Part shown: one piece after another, positions 1-6,968 of the stretch
Layout: each line of letters begins with the position of its first letter
Position numbering within the stretch: the stretch's first letter is position 1
Assembly: GCA_043802865.1 (NCBI GenBank)
Contig: JAZDKQ010000004.1
Coordinates: 1-16,643, forward strand
Direction of reading: 5' to 3'
Source of the DNA: JAPLXD01 sp043802865
GTDB lineage: Bacteria; Patescibacteriota; Minisyncoccia; Moranbacterales; UBA11712
DNA: 16,643 bases
Notes under the pieces: model-generated
The model's input: only the letters and a program-made list of their open reading frames with translations
Told to the model about the DNA's origin: nothing
Database searches by the model: none
Translations under genes and position numbers: made by a program

Positions 1-27
1 GTCTATAACGACCATATGGGTTCTTAA

Positions 28-43
28 CTCCGATAAATCGGAG
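28..43 (-). other. Stem-loop at start of 16S downstream spacer
   Basis: Perfect inverted repeat CTCCGAT / ATCGGAG (28-34 and 37-43) separated by AA, about 20 nt past the 16S 3' end in the transcribed spacer. There is no T-tract on either side, so it is more likely a processing or structural hairpin than a terminator. The two-base loop would open to at least four bases in RNA. The first 62 nt of the window show no tRNA or other gene. Confidence 0.4.
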
Positions 44-259
44 GTCTCAACCGTATCTCCCTAGAAAGGAGGTGATCCATCCACAGCTTCCGCTACGGAT
101 GCCTTGTTACGACTTCACCCTTATTATCGATCCTACCGTAGGACCACTTGCGTAGCGCTTCGGGTATTACCGACTCTCTTGGTGTGACGGGCGGTGAGTA
201 CAAGACCCGAGAACGTATTCACCGTGACATGGCTGATTCACGATTACTAGCGATTCCGG

Positions 260-308
<49 letters not shown>

Positions 309-418
309 CTGGATTGGCTCCCCCTCGCGGGTTCGCTACCCATTGTACCGGCCATTGTAGCATGCGTGTCGCCCAGGACGTAAGGGCCATGCTGATTTGA
401 CGTCATCCCCACCGTCCT

Positions 419-460
419 CCCGGCCCGAAACGTACTTCTTGAAATACGCTTTGGGCCGGG
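419..460 (-). other. Expanded helix 40 of 16S rRNA
   Basis: CCCGGCCC (419-426) and GGGCCGGG (453-460) form an 8-bp GC clamp. It is continued by an AU-rich stem in which AAAGCGUAUUUC faces GAAGUACGUUU across a very short loop. E. coli helix 40 (about 1161-1175) is only some 15 nt. The surrounding sequence aligns normally (GGGATGACGTCAA lies just downstream in RNA order), so this is a local helix extension within an otherwise standard 16S. Confidence 0.6.
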
Positions 461-1127
461 CAGTCTCGAGTGACACTTGTAACACTCGACAGGGGTTGCG
501 CTCGTTCCCCAACTTAATGGAACGCCTCACGGCACGAGCTGACGACAACCATGCAACACCTATATTGCACCCTCGAAGGCGGCTCCATTTCTGGAGCTTG
601 CAGCAATATTTCAAGCCCTGGTGAGGTTCCTCGCTTAGAGACGAATTAAACCGCGTGCTCCACCGCTTGTGCGGGTCCCCGTCTATTCCTTTGAGTTTTA
701 AGCTTGCGCTCGTACTTCCCAGGCGGCCTACTTAACGCGTTAGCTTCGGTCCGGAGAGGGTCGATACTCCCCAGACCTAGTAGGCAACGTTTACGGCGTG
801 GACTACCGGGGTATCTAATCCCGTTCGCTACCCACGCTTTCGTGTCTCAGCGTCAGACAAAGCCCAGTTCACTGCCTTCGCCTTTGGCGTTCCATATGAT
901 ATCAACGCATTTCACTGCTACACCATATGTTCCATGAACCTCTACTTGTCTCTAGTGATGACGTTTCAGATGCAGCTCCAACGTTGAGCGCTGGAATTTA
1001 ACATCTGACTATCATCGCCGCCTACACACGCTTTACGCCCAATAAATCCGGATAACGCTTGGGGTCTCTGTATTACCGCTGCTGCTGGCACAGAGTTAGC
1101 AACCCCTTATTCGCAAGGTACCGTCAG

Positions 1128-1210
1128 CCGCATCCAACACGGAATTTTTAATTTAGGAATTTTGAAATTTTTCAAAATTAAAATCGTTCAAAACTCCGTG
1201 CTGAACACGG
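1128..1210 (-). other. Expanded AU-rich helix 17 of 16S rRNA (V3 region)
   Basis: In the transcribed strand the segment from 1210 down to 1195 pairs along its whole length with 1143-1128, using several G-U wobbles. The helix then continues into an AU-rich tip at about 1144-1194. The total is 83 nt against about 61 nt in E. coli helix 17. The tip has a 7-nt periodicity (for example AATTTTT AATTTAG GAATTTT at 1143-1163 on the plus strand) and resembles a stretch inside ligA at 9695-9723. Confidence 0.6.
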
Positions 1211-1295
1211 TTTCTTCCCTTGCAAAAGAAGTTTACAACCCGAAGGCCTTCATCCTCCACGCGGCGTCGCTCGGTCAGGCTTTCGCCCATTGCCG

Positions 1296-1326
<31 letters not shown>

Positions 1327-1386
1327 TTGGACAGTGTCTAAGTTCCAATGTTGGGGATCATGCTCTCACATCCCCTACCCGTCATA

Positions 1387-1424
<38 letters not shown>

Positions 1425-1582
1425 ACACAGGCCGCTCCTCAAGCGATAAATCTTTACTCCGAAGAGAACTATCTCGTATTATCCTCCCTTTCGGGAGGTT
1501 ATTCGAGACTCGAGGGTACGTTCCTATGTATTACTAACCCGTTTGCCGTGGGTCTAAACCCACACGACTTGCATGCCTTATC

Positions 1583-1622
<40 letters not shown>

Positions 1623-1628
1623 AATAAG

Positions 1629-1656
1629 AATTATCTGAAATAAATTCCAGATAATT
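1629..1656 (-). other. Stem-loop abutting the 16S 5' end
   Basis: Perfect 9-bp arms AATTATCTG (1629-1637) and CAGATAATT (1648-1656) with a 10-nt loop, directly next to the mature 16S 5' end. A second perfect stem, GAAGATCT (1667-1674) and AGATCTTC (1683-1690), follows upstream. These are plausible pre-16S processing structures. No complementary sequence was found in the 62 nt visible 3' of 16S, so the long 5'/3' processing stem cannot be traced here. Confidence 0.45.
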
Positions 1657-1740
1657 TTGAAAACCAGAAGATCTTTTGATGGAGATCTTCAGTGTTTTCG
1701 AAAAGAAAAACTAATTTCTGATTTGAATAGACTCTTAGCC

Positions 1741-1757
1741 CCCGACGTTGCATCGGG
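1741..1757. repeat. 17-bp palindromic repeat, copy 1
   Basis: CCCGACGTTGCATCGGG, with arms CCCGA/TCGGG extended to CCCCGA/TCGGGG at 1740-1758. An identical 17-mer lies exactly 50 bp away at 1791-1807 in the same orientation. Both are in the rRNA leader and would form GC-rich hairpins. Confidence 0.8.
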
Positions 1758-1790
1758 GTCAGGACAACCACAAAAATTTGCAATTTTTTC

Positions 1791-1807
1791 CCCGACGTTG
1801 CATCGGG
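1791..1807. repeat. 17-bp palindromic repeat, copy 2
   Basis: Second identical copy of CCCGACGTTGCATCGGG. GACAAC and GTTGTC in the flanks (near 1763-1768 and 1811-1816) are complementary and could enclose this copy in a longer stem. The AT-rich sequence between the two copies is not repeated elsewhere in the window. Confidence 0.8.
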
Positions 1808-1823
1808 AAAGTTGTCAGTCAAT

Positions 1824-1835
1824 TGTTAAAGTTCT
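1824..1835 (-). promoter_or_regulatory. boxA-like antitermination site in rRNA leader
   Basis: The minus strand reads AGAACTTTAACA, matching 9 of 12 bases of the rrn boxA pattern TGCTCTTTAACA, including the core TTTAACA. The following bases ATTGACTGACAA also resemble those downstream of E. coli boxA. It sits between the promoter and 16S, where NusB/S10 binding would be expected. The match could partly be chance in AT-rich DNA. Confidence 0.45.
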
Positions 1836-1860
1836 CCGCGTCTTAATTGAGTCAATTAAA

Positions 1861-1908
1861 ACACGACCGGAATAATGCGCAAATAATTACGTACTATTCC
1901 AGTCGCGT
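1861..1908 (-). other. 14-bp leader stem with strand-specific wobbles
   Basis: 1861-1874 and 1895-1908 are complementary over 14 positions. Two positions pair only as G-U, and only in RNA made from the minus strand; on the plus strand they would be A-C mismatches. This supports a folded minus-strand transcript, namely the rRNA leader. Confidence 0.5.
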
Positions 1909-1974
1909 CTTTCATTTTGGTTCACCCTGATTGTGCTTCAAATGATCGACTTGCTTTTGCTTTTTTATTATATT

Positions 1975-2046
1975 TTAACCCCGTTAGAAAAAACGGGAAA
2001 CCCATTGCTCCAGCTCAGAAAAAAACAAATTTTCTAACGGGGTTAA
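1975..2046. repeat. 72-bp element with perfect 17-bp inverted ends
   Basis: TTAACCCCGTTAGAAAA (1975-1991) is the exact reverse complement of 2030-2046; the internal segment is 38 nt. Both outer ends read TTAA. An alternative short hairpin (CCCGTT at 1980-1985 with AACGGG at 1992-1997) uses one arm and excludes the long stem. It lies just downstream of the predicted rRNA start, so it would be the first structure in the leader. There is no T-tract after the stem on the minus strand, so a classical terminator for murD is not supported. It could be a miniature mobile element. Confidence 0.7.
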
Positions 2047-2057
2047 CGGCAAGAATA

Positions 2058-2085
2058 ATTATAACAGGCTGAAAAAGCGTGTCAA
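2058..2085 (-). promoter_or_regulatory. rRNA operon promoter (sigma70-type)
   Basis: The minus strand has TTGACA (2085-2080), a 16-nt spacer and TATAAT (2063-2058); both hexamers match the consensus exactly. The start site would fall near 2050, giving a leader of about 420 nt before 16S. It begins 8 nt past the murD stop codon, and no terminator is seen between murD and this promoter, so the upstream operon may read into the rRNA leader. Confidence 0.8.
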
Positions 2086-2092
2086 GGGCGGA

Positions 2093-3499
2093 TTATAGCT
2101 TCTCCACCGCCTCCCGAAATTTTTCTCCCCGGTCAATCTCATTCTTGAACATATTGAAACTCGTCGCCCCTGGCGAAAAGAGAACGCTATCCCCCGGTCC
2201 AGAAACGCTTTTGGCGCGAAGAATGGCCTTTTTTAAATTATCAAATTCGCTGTCGATCTTGTTTTCAGCATCGATTTTTTTCAGTTCAGTTTTTATCTTT
2301 TCCGTCGCATCCCCTTTAAGAAAAATCACTTTTTTCACTTTTTCGCTGATTGCTTTTGCAAAATCAGCAAAATCAAGATTTTTATCCATTCCGCCGGCAA
2401 TCAAAATAATCGGCTTGGAAAAAGAATTGACTCCTGCGATCGCCGCGTCGGGCATCGTCGCTGCGGTGTCGTTTATATATTTCACGCCATCCAACTCCCG
2501 CACAAATTCGAGCCGATGCGGAACGCTTTTGAAATTTTTGATCGCCTCGCAAATTTTATCAGGTAAAATTCCGTATGCTGATGTAGCCGCCACGGCCGCC
2601 AGGATATTTCCGATATTGTGTCCGCCCCGTAGTTTAATGTCATTGAGATCGCAAATATTTTTTTCTTCCCCTCCGGTTTGATAAAATATCTTTCCTGTTT
2701 TAACACCAACGAAATCATCCGCGGAATCTATTTTTGCATTGGCTGTAAAAAATATTCTTTTCGACTCCGATTTATCCGCTAAAATACGCGCATTCTCGTT
2801 ATCATAATTCAAAACAACATAATCCTCCGTCTTCTGGCTGGAAAAAATATATTTCTTGTCCGCGATATATTTTTCCATCGTGCCATAGTAATTGAGATGA
2901 TCCGGAAAAATATTTGTTATTACGGCAATATGCGGACTCAAGTTTTCTCTGCCCAAACCGGAAAGTCTCCAGCTTGAGAGCTCAAAAACGACCACGCCGT
3001 CTTTCACATCGCCTATTTCATCCAGCGCATCCAGAACCGGCTTTTGTCCGATCCCGGCCGTGAAAACTTTTTTTCCGGCCGTTTTCATAATTTCCTCGAT
3101 CAACGTTGCAGTCGTCGTCTTTCCTTTCGTGCCAGTCACACCAATAATAGGCAATTTGCAAAGCTTGAAAAAAATACTCGAATCCATCTCAACCGGAATT
3201 TTCTTTTTGAGCGCCGCTTGAATATGCTTTGAACTCCAAGGGGCAGCCGGACTTTTCACGACCATATCTACGTTTTCAAAATCCTCAATGCGATGCTGAC
3301 CCAAAATAAACGTAACATTTTTCAAGTCTTTCAACTTTTCAATTGACGGCGCAAGTTCTTTTTCTGTTTTGAGATCCGTCGCGATCACTTTCGCACCGGC
3401 AGACGCAAAAAAACGGACGGTTGCAATGCCGCCGCCGTGCAGACCGATACCCATGACTGTCACTTTTTTGCCTTTGAAGTCTGATTTTTTCATGAACAT
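2093..3499 (-). CDS. murD: UDP-N-acetylmuramoyl-L-alanine--D-glutamate ligase (MurD)
   Basis: Cytoplasmic Mur ligase that uses ATP to add D-glutamate to UDP-MurNAc-L-Ala in peptidoglycan precursor synthesis. The protein is 468 aa, near the usual length of about 450. The N-terminal domain starts with a Rossmann-like GIGLHGGG. The P-loop GVTGTKGKTTT lies at about 120-130, the central-domain segment NIFPDHLNYYGTMEKYIADK at about 187-206 includes the lysine expected to be carbamylated, and PHRLEF is at about 327-332. NDTAATMPDAA (343-353) and SPGATSFNMFKNEIDRG near the C-terminus are MurD-type. The ATG shares one base with the stop of the upstream amidohydrolase (TAATG), suggesting translational coupling; an in-frame ATG two codons later is an alternative start. 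It is last in the run that contains murI, whose product D-glutamate it consumes. The function is well supported. Confidence 0.95.
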   Translation of the reverse strand: MFMKKSDFKGKKVTVMGIGLHGGGIATVRFFASAGAKVIATDLKTEKELAPSIEKLKDLKNVTFILGQHRIEDFENVDMVVKSPAAPWSSKHIQAALKKKIPVEMDSSIFFKLCKLPIIGVTGTKGKTTTATLIEEIMKTAGKKVFTAGIGQKPVLDALDEIGDVKDGVVVFELSSWRLSGLGRENLSPHIAVITNIFPDHLNYYGTMEKYIADKKYIFSSQKTEDYVVLNYDNENARILADKSESKRIFFTANAKIDSADDFVGVKTGKIFYQTGGEEKNICDLNDIKLRGGHNIGNILAAVAATSAYGILPDKICEAIKNFKSVPHRLEFVRELDGVKYINDTAATMPDAAIAGVNSFSKPIILIAGGMDKNLDFADFAKAISEKVKKVIFLKGDATEKIKTELKKIDAENKIDSEFDNLKKAILRAKSVSGPGDSVLFSPGATSFNMFKNEIDRGEKFREAVEKL

Positions 3500-5073
3500 T
3501 ATCCCGCAATAAATTCTCCCGCCATTTCTCCTGTTAATTCGCTTTTGTCCAAAACCATTTTTCCGTTCACGATCACTTCGTTCACGCCTTCCGCATATTG
3601 ATACGGATTTTCAATGGTTGACTTATCGATTATCTTTTCGGGATCGAAAATCACAATATCAGCTACTGAGTCTTTTTGCAATATCCCTCGATCAGTGAAT
3701 CCCAATTTTTTCGCCGGCATCGAAGTCATTTTTTTGACCGCCTCTTCGAGGGTCAGCAATTTTTCTTCTCGGACATATTTCCCCAGAACTCTCGGAAATG
3801 TTCCGAAGCATCGCGGATGGACAATTTCGCCGGTATCTTTGTGGGCAATATCATACCCCGCTCCGTCCGAGGCGATGATCGACAATGGATGTTTGATCGC
3901 GTTCCTCACATTTTCTTCGCCAAGGCAATCCAGAAGCGTGATCACTCTTCCTTCGCTCGCAATCAAGAGGTCAACAATCACTTCTTCCACGGAAATCCCT
4001 CGCACTTGGGCAATTTTCGAAATTTTTCTTTCAGGCAGAGATTTGTTGAGTGAAGAAATCGCAATAATGGCGTTTTCATAGTGATATTCGGCTCCCTTTT
4101 TCATCTCTTCGATGATTTTTTCTCGAAGATGCTTTTCTTTGAGCCTTCGGACAAGCATTCTTTTTCCTCCTTCGGCCGCCCAAGCGGGAAGATATATATA
4201 GAGAACAGATCCCGTTTGGGTATATGGATAGACATCAAAACTCACATCGATTCCGGATTTTTGCGCTTCTTCAATTTTGTTGAGTGCCGCTTGCGCAAGC
4301 GGCCAGTTTTGTTTTCCCATCACTTTGAAATGAGAAATTTGCAGAGTTGCTCCCGACTCCTTAGCAAGATCAATCGCTTCGGATATCGCGGAAATTATTT
4401 CCCGCCCTTCATCCCTCAAGTGAAGAGAAAAAACTTTTCCATGTCGCTTCACTATTTCCAACATATATTCCAATTCATCCCATTTTGCATCGCGCTCATG
4501 GCTATAGGCAAGCCCCGCTGAAAATCCAATTGCTCCCGCCTCAAGAGACCTTTCCAGCATATTTTTGAAAAGCTCAAGCTCGTTTTTGGCCAGCCGGCGC
4601 ATTTCATCCCCGACAATCCCCCGCCGCAAGGTCCCGTGACCGACGAGCGTCGCAAAATTCAAGCCCAGTTTTCTTTTTTCCATTTCTTCCCGAAATTCGC
4701 CCATCGAAAGCCAATTCACATTGACTTCCTTGATATCCGCCCACTTCTGAATGGATTCGATTATTTTTCCGCTTGTGAGTGGCGCGATTGAAGCGCCACA
4801 ATTCCCGCCCACAATTGTGGTGATTCCTTGATAGACCAGACTCGGGAGCTGCGGATCGAGAAACAACCGCCAATAGCTGTCGGAATGGTTGTGAATATCA
4901 ATGAACCCGGGTGAGACTATTTTTCCGGTTGCATCGATTTCTTTTCTCCCCCGCACCCATTTCATTTTCCCGATTTTGGAAATTTTTCCATCCTTGACTG
5001 CCACATCGGCAGAATATTTCTTTTTTCCTGTTCCATCAATGATGGTTCCATTGCGGATCAAAATGTCATACAT
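3499..5073 (-). CDS. N-acyl-D-amino-acid deacylase family amidohydrolase
   Basis: 524-aa metal-dependent amidohydrolase of the D-aminoacylase family, which removes acyl groups from N-acyl-D-amino acids. Key residues fall at nearly the positions known for D-aminoacylase: HNHSD at 61-65 (H61, H63), the bridging cysteine C92 in GGNCGAS, H218 in SLHLRDEG, H248 in QISHFK, and the catalytic aspartate D393 in ASDGAGYD. The N-terminal DILIRNGTIIDGTG and C-terminal ADIVIFDP strands form the usual composite beta-sandwich. No signal peptide is seen, so it is probably cytoplasmic. It sits 18 nt after murI and overlaps murD by one base, with no Shine-Dalgarno. This context suggests a D-glutamate or D-amino-acid substrate, possibly from peptidoglycan turnover, but substrate cannot be read from sequence. 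A dihydroorotase or D-hydantoinase is less likely given the cysteine motif. Confidence 0.85.
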   Translation of the reverse strand: MYDILIRNGTIIDGTGKKKYSADVAVKDGKISKIGKMKWVRGRKEIDATGKIVSPGFIDIHNHSDSYWRLFLDPQLPSLVYQGITTIVGGNCGASIAPLTSGKIIESIQKWADIKEVNVNWLSMGEFREEMEKRKLGLNFATLVGHGTLRRGIVGDEMRRLAKNELELFKNMLERSLEAGAIGFSAGLAYSHERDAKWDELEYMLEIVKRHGKVFSLHLRDEGREIISAISEAIDLAKESGATLQISHFKVMGKQNWPLAQAALNKIEEAQKSGIDVSFDVYPYTQTGSVLYIYLPAWAAEGGKRMLVRRLKEKHLREKIIEEMKKGAEYHYENAIIAISSLNKSLPERKISKIAQVRGISVEEVIVDLLIASEGRVITLLDCLGEENVRNAIKHPLSIIASDGAGYDIAHKDTGEIVHPRCFGTFPRVLGKYVREEKLLTLEEAVKKMTSMPAKKLGFTDRGILQKDSVADIVIFDPEKIIDKSTIENPYQYAEGVNEVIVNGKMVLDKSELTGEMAGEFIAG

Positions 5074-5091
5074 AATTTTTGTGTTATTTTT

Positions 5092-5856
5092 TTATATTTC
5101 TATTTTATCTATTTTCACATTTTTACCAAGAATTTTTCTCGCCAATTTTTCGAAATGTGGCGTCAGATCGCTCACAAAATATTCATCTTCCCCTTTTTCT
5201 TTATCTTTGATTTTCTCTTTCAATTTTTTCACCAGTTTCTCTCCCGAGGCAATCACTTTCGTTCTTTTCCCCATCACGCCGGAAATAACTTTTTCGAGCA
5301 GAGGATAATGCGTGCAGCCGAGAAGAAGCGTATCTATTTTTTTGAGTTTCAGCTTGCGAAGATATGTCCGCGCGATTTTCCTTGTTTCCGGACGCTTAAT
5401 CCAGTTTTCCTCAGCCAACGGAACGAAAAGCGGGCAGGCTTGCGCGAACACTTCGATACTTGAATCCAGTTCGGCTATTTTCTTTTTATAAACACCGCTA
5501 TTTATCGTCGCGGACGTTCCGATCACGCCGGTTTTTTTGCTTTTTGTCGTTTCGGCCACTGCTTCCGCGCCCGAAGATACCACATCGTATATTTCGAGAT
5601 CCGGATATTTTTCCCTGATATAATCTGCGGCAAGAGCCGAGGCGGTATTGCAGGCGATTACAATCGTTTTGCATCCTTTTCTTTTCAAAAATTCCACTAT
5701 TTCACCCGAATATTTCTGGATTGTTTCCGGACTTTTGTTCCCATATGGCAATCTCGCCGTATCTCCGAAATATATTATTGAAACATCCGGTAATAATTTT
5801 TTGATTTCTTTAACCACGGTTAACCCCCCCACTCCCGAATCGAAAATTCCAATCAT
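5092..5856 (-). CDS. murI: Glutamate racemase
   Basis: Cofactor-independent racemase converting L- to D-glutamate for peptidoglycan synthesis; cytoplasmic, 254 aa, the usual length. The N-terminus IGIFDSGVGGLTV contains the D6-S7 pair. DTARLPYG is at 32-39. The two catalytic cysteines are C69 in ACNTASA and C181 in GCTHYPLL, with H183. The lysine-rich C-terminal part (about 205-222) is low in complexity but does not disrupt the fold motifs. It starts 7 nt after the gap stop with no recognisable Shine-Dalgarno, and is followed at 18 nt by the D-aminoacylase-family gene and then murD. The function is well supported. Confidence 0.95.
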   Translation of the reverse strand: MIGIFDSGVGGLTVVKEIKKLLPDVSIIYFGDTARLPYGNKSPETIQKYSGEIVEFLKRKGCKTIVIACNTASALAADYIREKYPDLEIYDVVSSGAEAVAETTKSKKTGVIGTSATINSGVYKKKIAELDSSIEVFAQACPLFVPLAEENWIKRPETRKIARTYLRKLKLKKIDTLLLGCTHYPLLEKVISGVMGKRTKVIASGEKLVKKLKEKIKDKEKGEDEYFVSDLTPHFEKLARKILGKNVKIDKIEI

Positions 5857-5863
5857 AATTAAT

Positions 5864-6871
5864 TCAAATTTTTAATTTCTCCCCCAATAATTCCGCCATC
5901 TCTACCAATCGGTTGGCATATCCCCACTCGTTGTCATACCAGCCCACGACTTTCACGAGATTTCCATTTGCCATCGTGAGGGGTAAATCCACAATCGCGC
6001 TCGCGGAGTTGCCCTTGAAGTCCATCGAGACCAATTCTTCTTCGCTAATATCCAAAATATTCTTCAAATCGCCTGCGGCAGCCTCACGATAAGCGTTGTT
6101 TATTTCTTCCGCGCTCGCTTCTTTTTTCAATATGCCCACGAAATCGGTCACGGAGACTACTGGTGTCGGAACCCGCATCGATATTCCATCCAAATTTCCT
6201 TCCATACTCCTGATGGCTTTCGCGACCGTTTTGGCCGCGCCCGTCGTGGTCGGGATGATATTTTGTCCGGCCGAGCGCGCTTCACGCAGATTCTTGTGAG
6301 GAAGATCCAAAATGCGCTGGCTGTTGGTGTAGGAATGAACCGTCGTCAAAAAACCCTTTTCCACGCCGAATTTTTCGTCGAGTACTTTGATCATCGGCGC
6401 AAGGCAATTGGTCGTGCAAGATCCGTTGGAGATGATGTTGTCTTCGACTTTCAACTCATTTTCGTTCACTCCAATGAGATAGACCGGAATATCATCACTT
6501 TTGGGCGGAGCTGAAAGTATAACTTTTTTAGCCCCAGCTTGGATATGTTTTTGAGCGCTTTGTCGATCATTGAAAACTCCACTGCATTCAAGGACTATGT
6601 CCACGTTTAAATCTTTCCAAGGAAGTTTTATCGGATCCGGTTCACTGAAACTTTTGATTGCTTTTCCGCCGACGATTATTTCCCCGTCACCAACTTTCAC
6701 ATCTCGAGAATAAGTTCCGTACGAGCTGTCGTGCTTCAAGAGGTGCGCCAAAGTTTTGTCGTCGGCAAGATCGTTGATCGCCACGACTTCAATATTTTCT
6801 TTTTCCAGCGCGATTTTGAGCGCCGGCCGGCCTATTCTTCCAAATCCATTAATAGCAATTTTTATTTTCAT
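5864..6871 (-). CDS. gap: Glyceraldehyde-3-phosphate dehydrogenase, type I
   Basis: Glycolytic enzyme oxidising glyceraldehyde-3-phosphate to 1,3-bisphosphoglycerate with NAD and phosphate; cytoplasmic, 335 aa, standard length. The Rossmann motif INGFGRIGR starts at residue 7. D34 in AINDL favours NAD over NADP. The active-site motif SNGSCTTNCLAP has C152, and H179 in TTVHSYT is the partner base. The C-terminal WYDNEWGYANRLVEM is characteristic. The 95-nt upstream spacer contains a hairpin and a TATAAA only a few bases before the ATG; no Shine-Dalgarno is visible. murI follows after 7 nt. No anomaly was seen. Confidence 0.97.
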   Translation of the reverse strand: MKIKIAINGFGRIGRPALKIALEKENIEVVAINDLADDKTLAHLLKHDSSYGTYSRDVKVGDGEIIVGGKAIKSFSEPDPIKLPWKDLNVDIVLECSGVFNDRQSAQKHIQAGAKKVILSAPPKSDDIPVYLIGVNENELKVEDNIISNGSCTTNCLAPMIKVLDEKFGVEKGFLTTVHSYTNSQRILDLPHKNLREARSAGQNIIPTTTGAAKTVAKAIRSMEGNLDGISMRVPTPVVSVTDFVGILKKEASAEEINNAYREAAAGDLKNILDISEEELVSMDFKGNSASAIVDLPLTMANGNLVKVVGWYDNEWGYANRLVEMAELLGEKLKI

Positions 6872-6942
6872 AAAATTTTTATAATTGCTAGCGAGTCCGC
6901 AAATGAGAGCTTGCTTTCAATTGGGACGAGCGACGCAATTTC

Positions 6943-6968
6943 AAGCGCCATAACGGCGCTTATTTTTT
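6943..6968 (+). terminator. Possible plus-strand terminator hairpin
   Basis: Perfect 7-bp stem AAGCGCC / GGCGCTT (6943-6949, 6955-6961) with loop ATAAC, followed on the plus strand by ATTTTTT. In that orientation it has the form of an intrinsic terminator, though all genes here are on the minus strand. On the minus strand it follows the stop codon of the upstream gene by only a few bases but lacks a T-tract. It may stop antisense transcription or protect an mRNA end. Confidence 0.45.

Larger units (their letters stand above)
1629..2057 (-). other. Structured rRNA leader, no protein gene
   Basis: About 430 nt between the rRNA promoter and the 16S 5' end with no credible coding sequence. In transcription order it holds: a hairpin with perfect 17-bp arms (2046-1975); a 14-bp stem at 1908-1861; a boxA-like site at 1835-1824; two copies of a 17-bp palindromic repeat (1807-1791 and 1757-1741); an 8-bp stem-loop (1690-1667); and a 9-bp stem-loop touching the 16S 5' end (1656-1629). 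There is also a short palindrome TTAATTGA/TCAATTAA at 1843-1859. The structure fits an rRNA leader needed for antitermination and processing, which is inferred rather than shown. Confidence 0.6.

Noticed and set aside
1..62. tRNA gene in the spacer after 16S
   Set aside because: No cloverleaf or TTCGA/CCA signature could be built from the 62 nt visible; only a short hairpin is present.
1740..1807. Minimal CRISPR array from the two 17-bp palindromes
   Set aside because: Only two copies, an AT-rich 33-nt gap, and location in an rRNA leader; better explained as hairpin repeats.
1967..1972. Second rRNA promoter from TATAAT on the minus strand
   Set aside because: The -10 is perfect, but the position for -35 reads CGTTTT and the site lies at the edge of the 72-bp inverted element, so it is weak beside the promoter at 2058-2085.
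1975..2046. Intrinsic terminator of the murD operon
   Set aside because: The stem is strong but no T-tract follows on the minus strand, and the element lies downstream of the rRNA promoter, where a terminator would block rRNA synthesis.
2079..2681. Plus-strand open frame of 200 codons opposite murD
   Set aside because: It lies wholly antisense to a clearly conserved MurD, shows serine/phenylalanine-rich shadow composition and no recognisable motif or ribosome-binding site.
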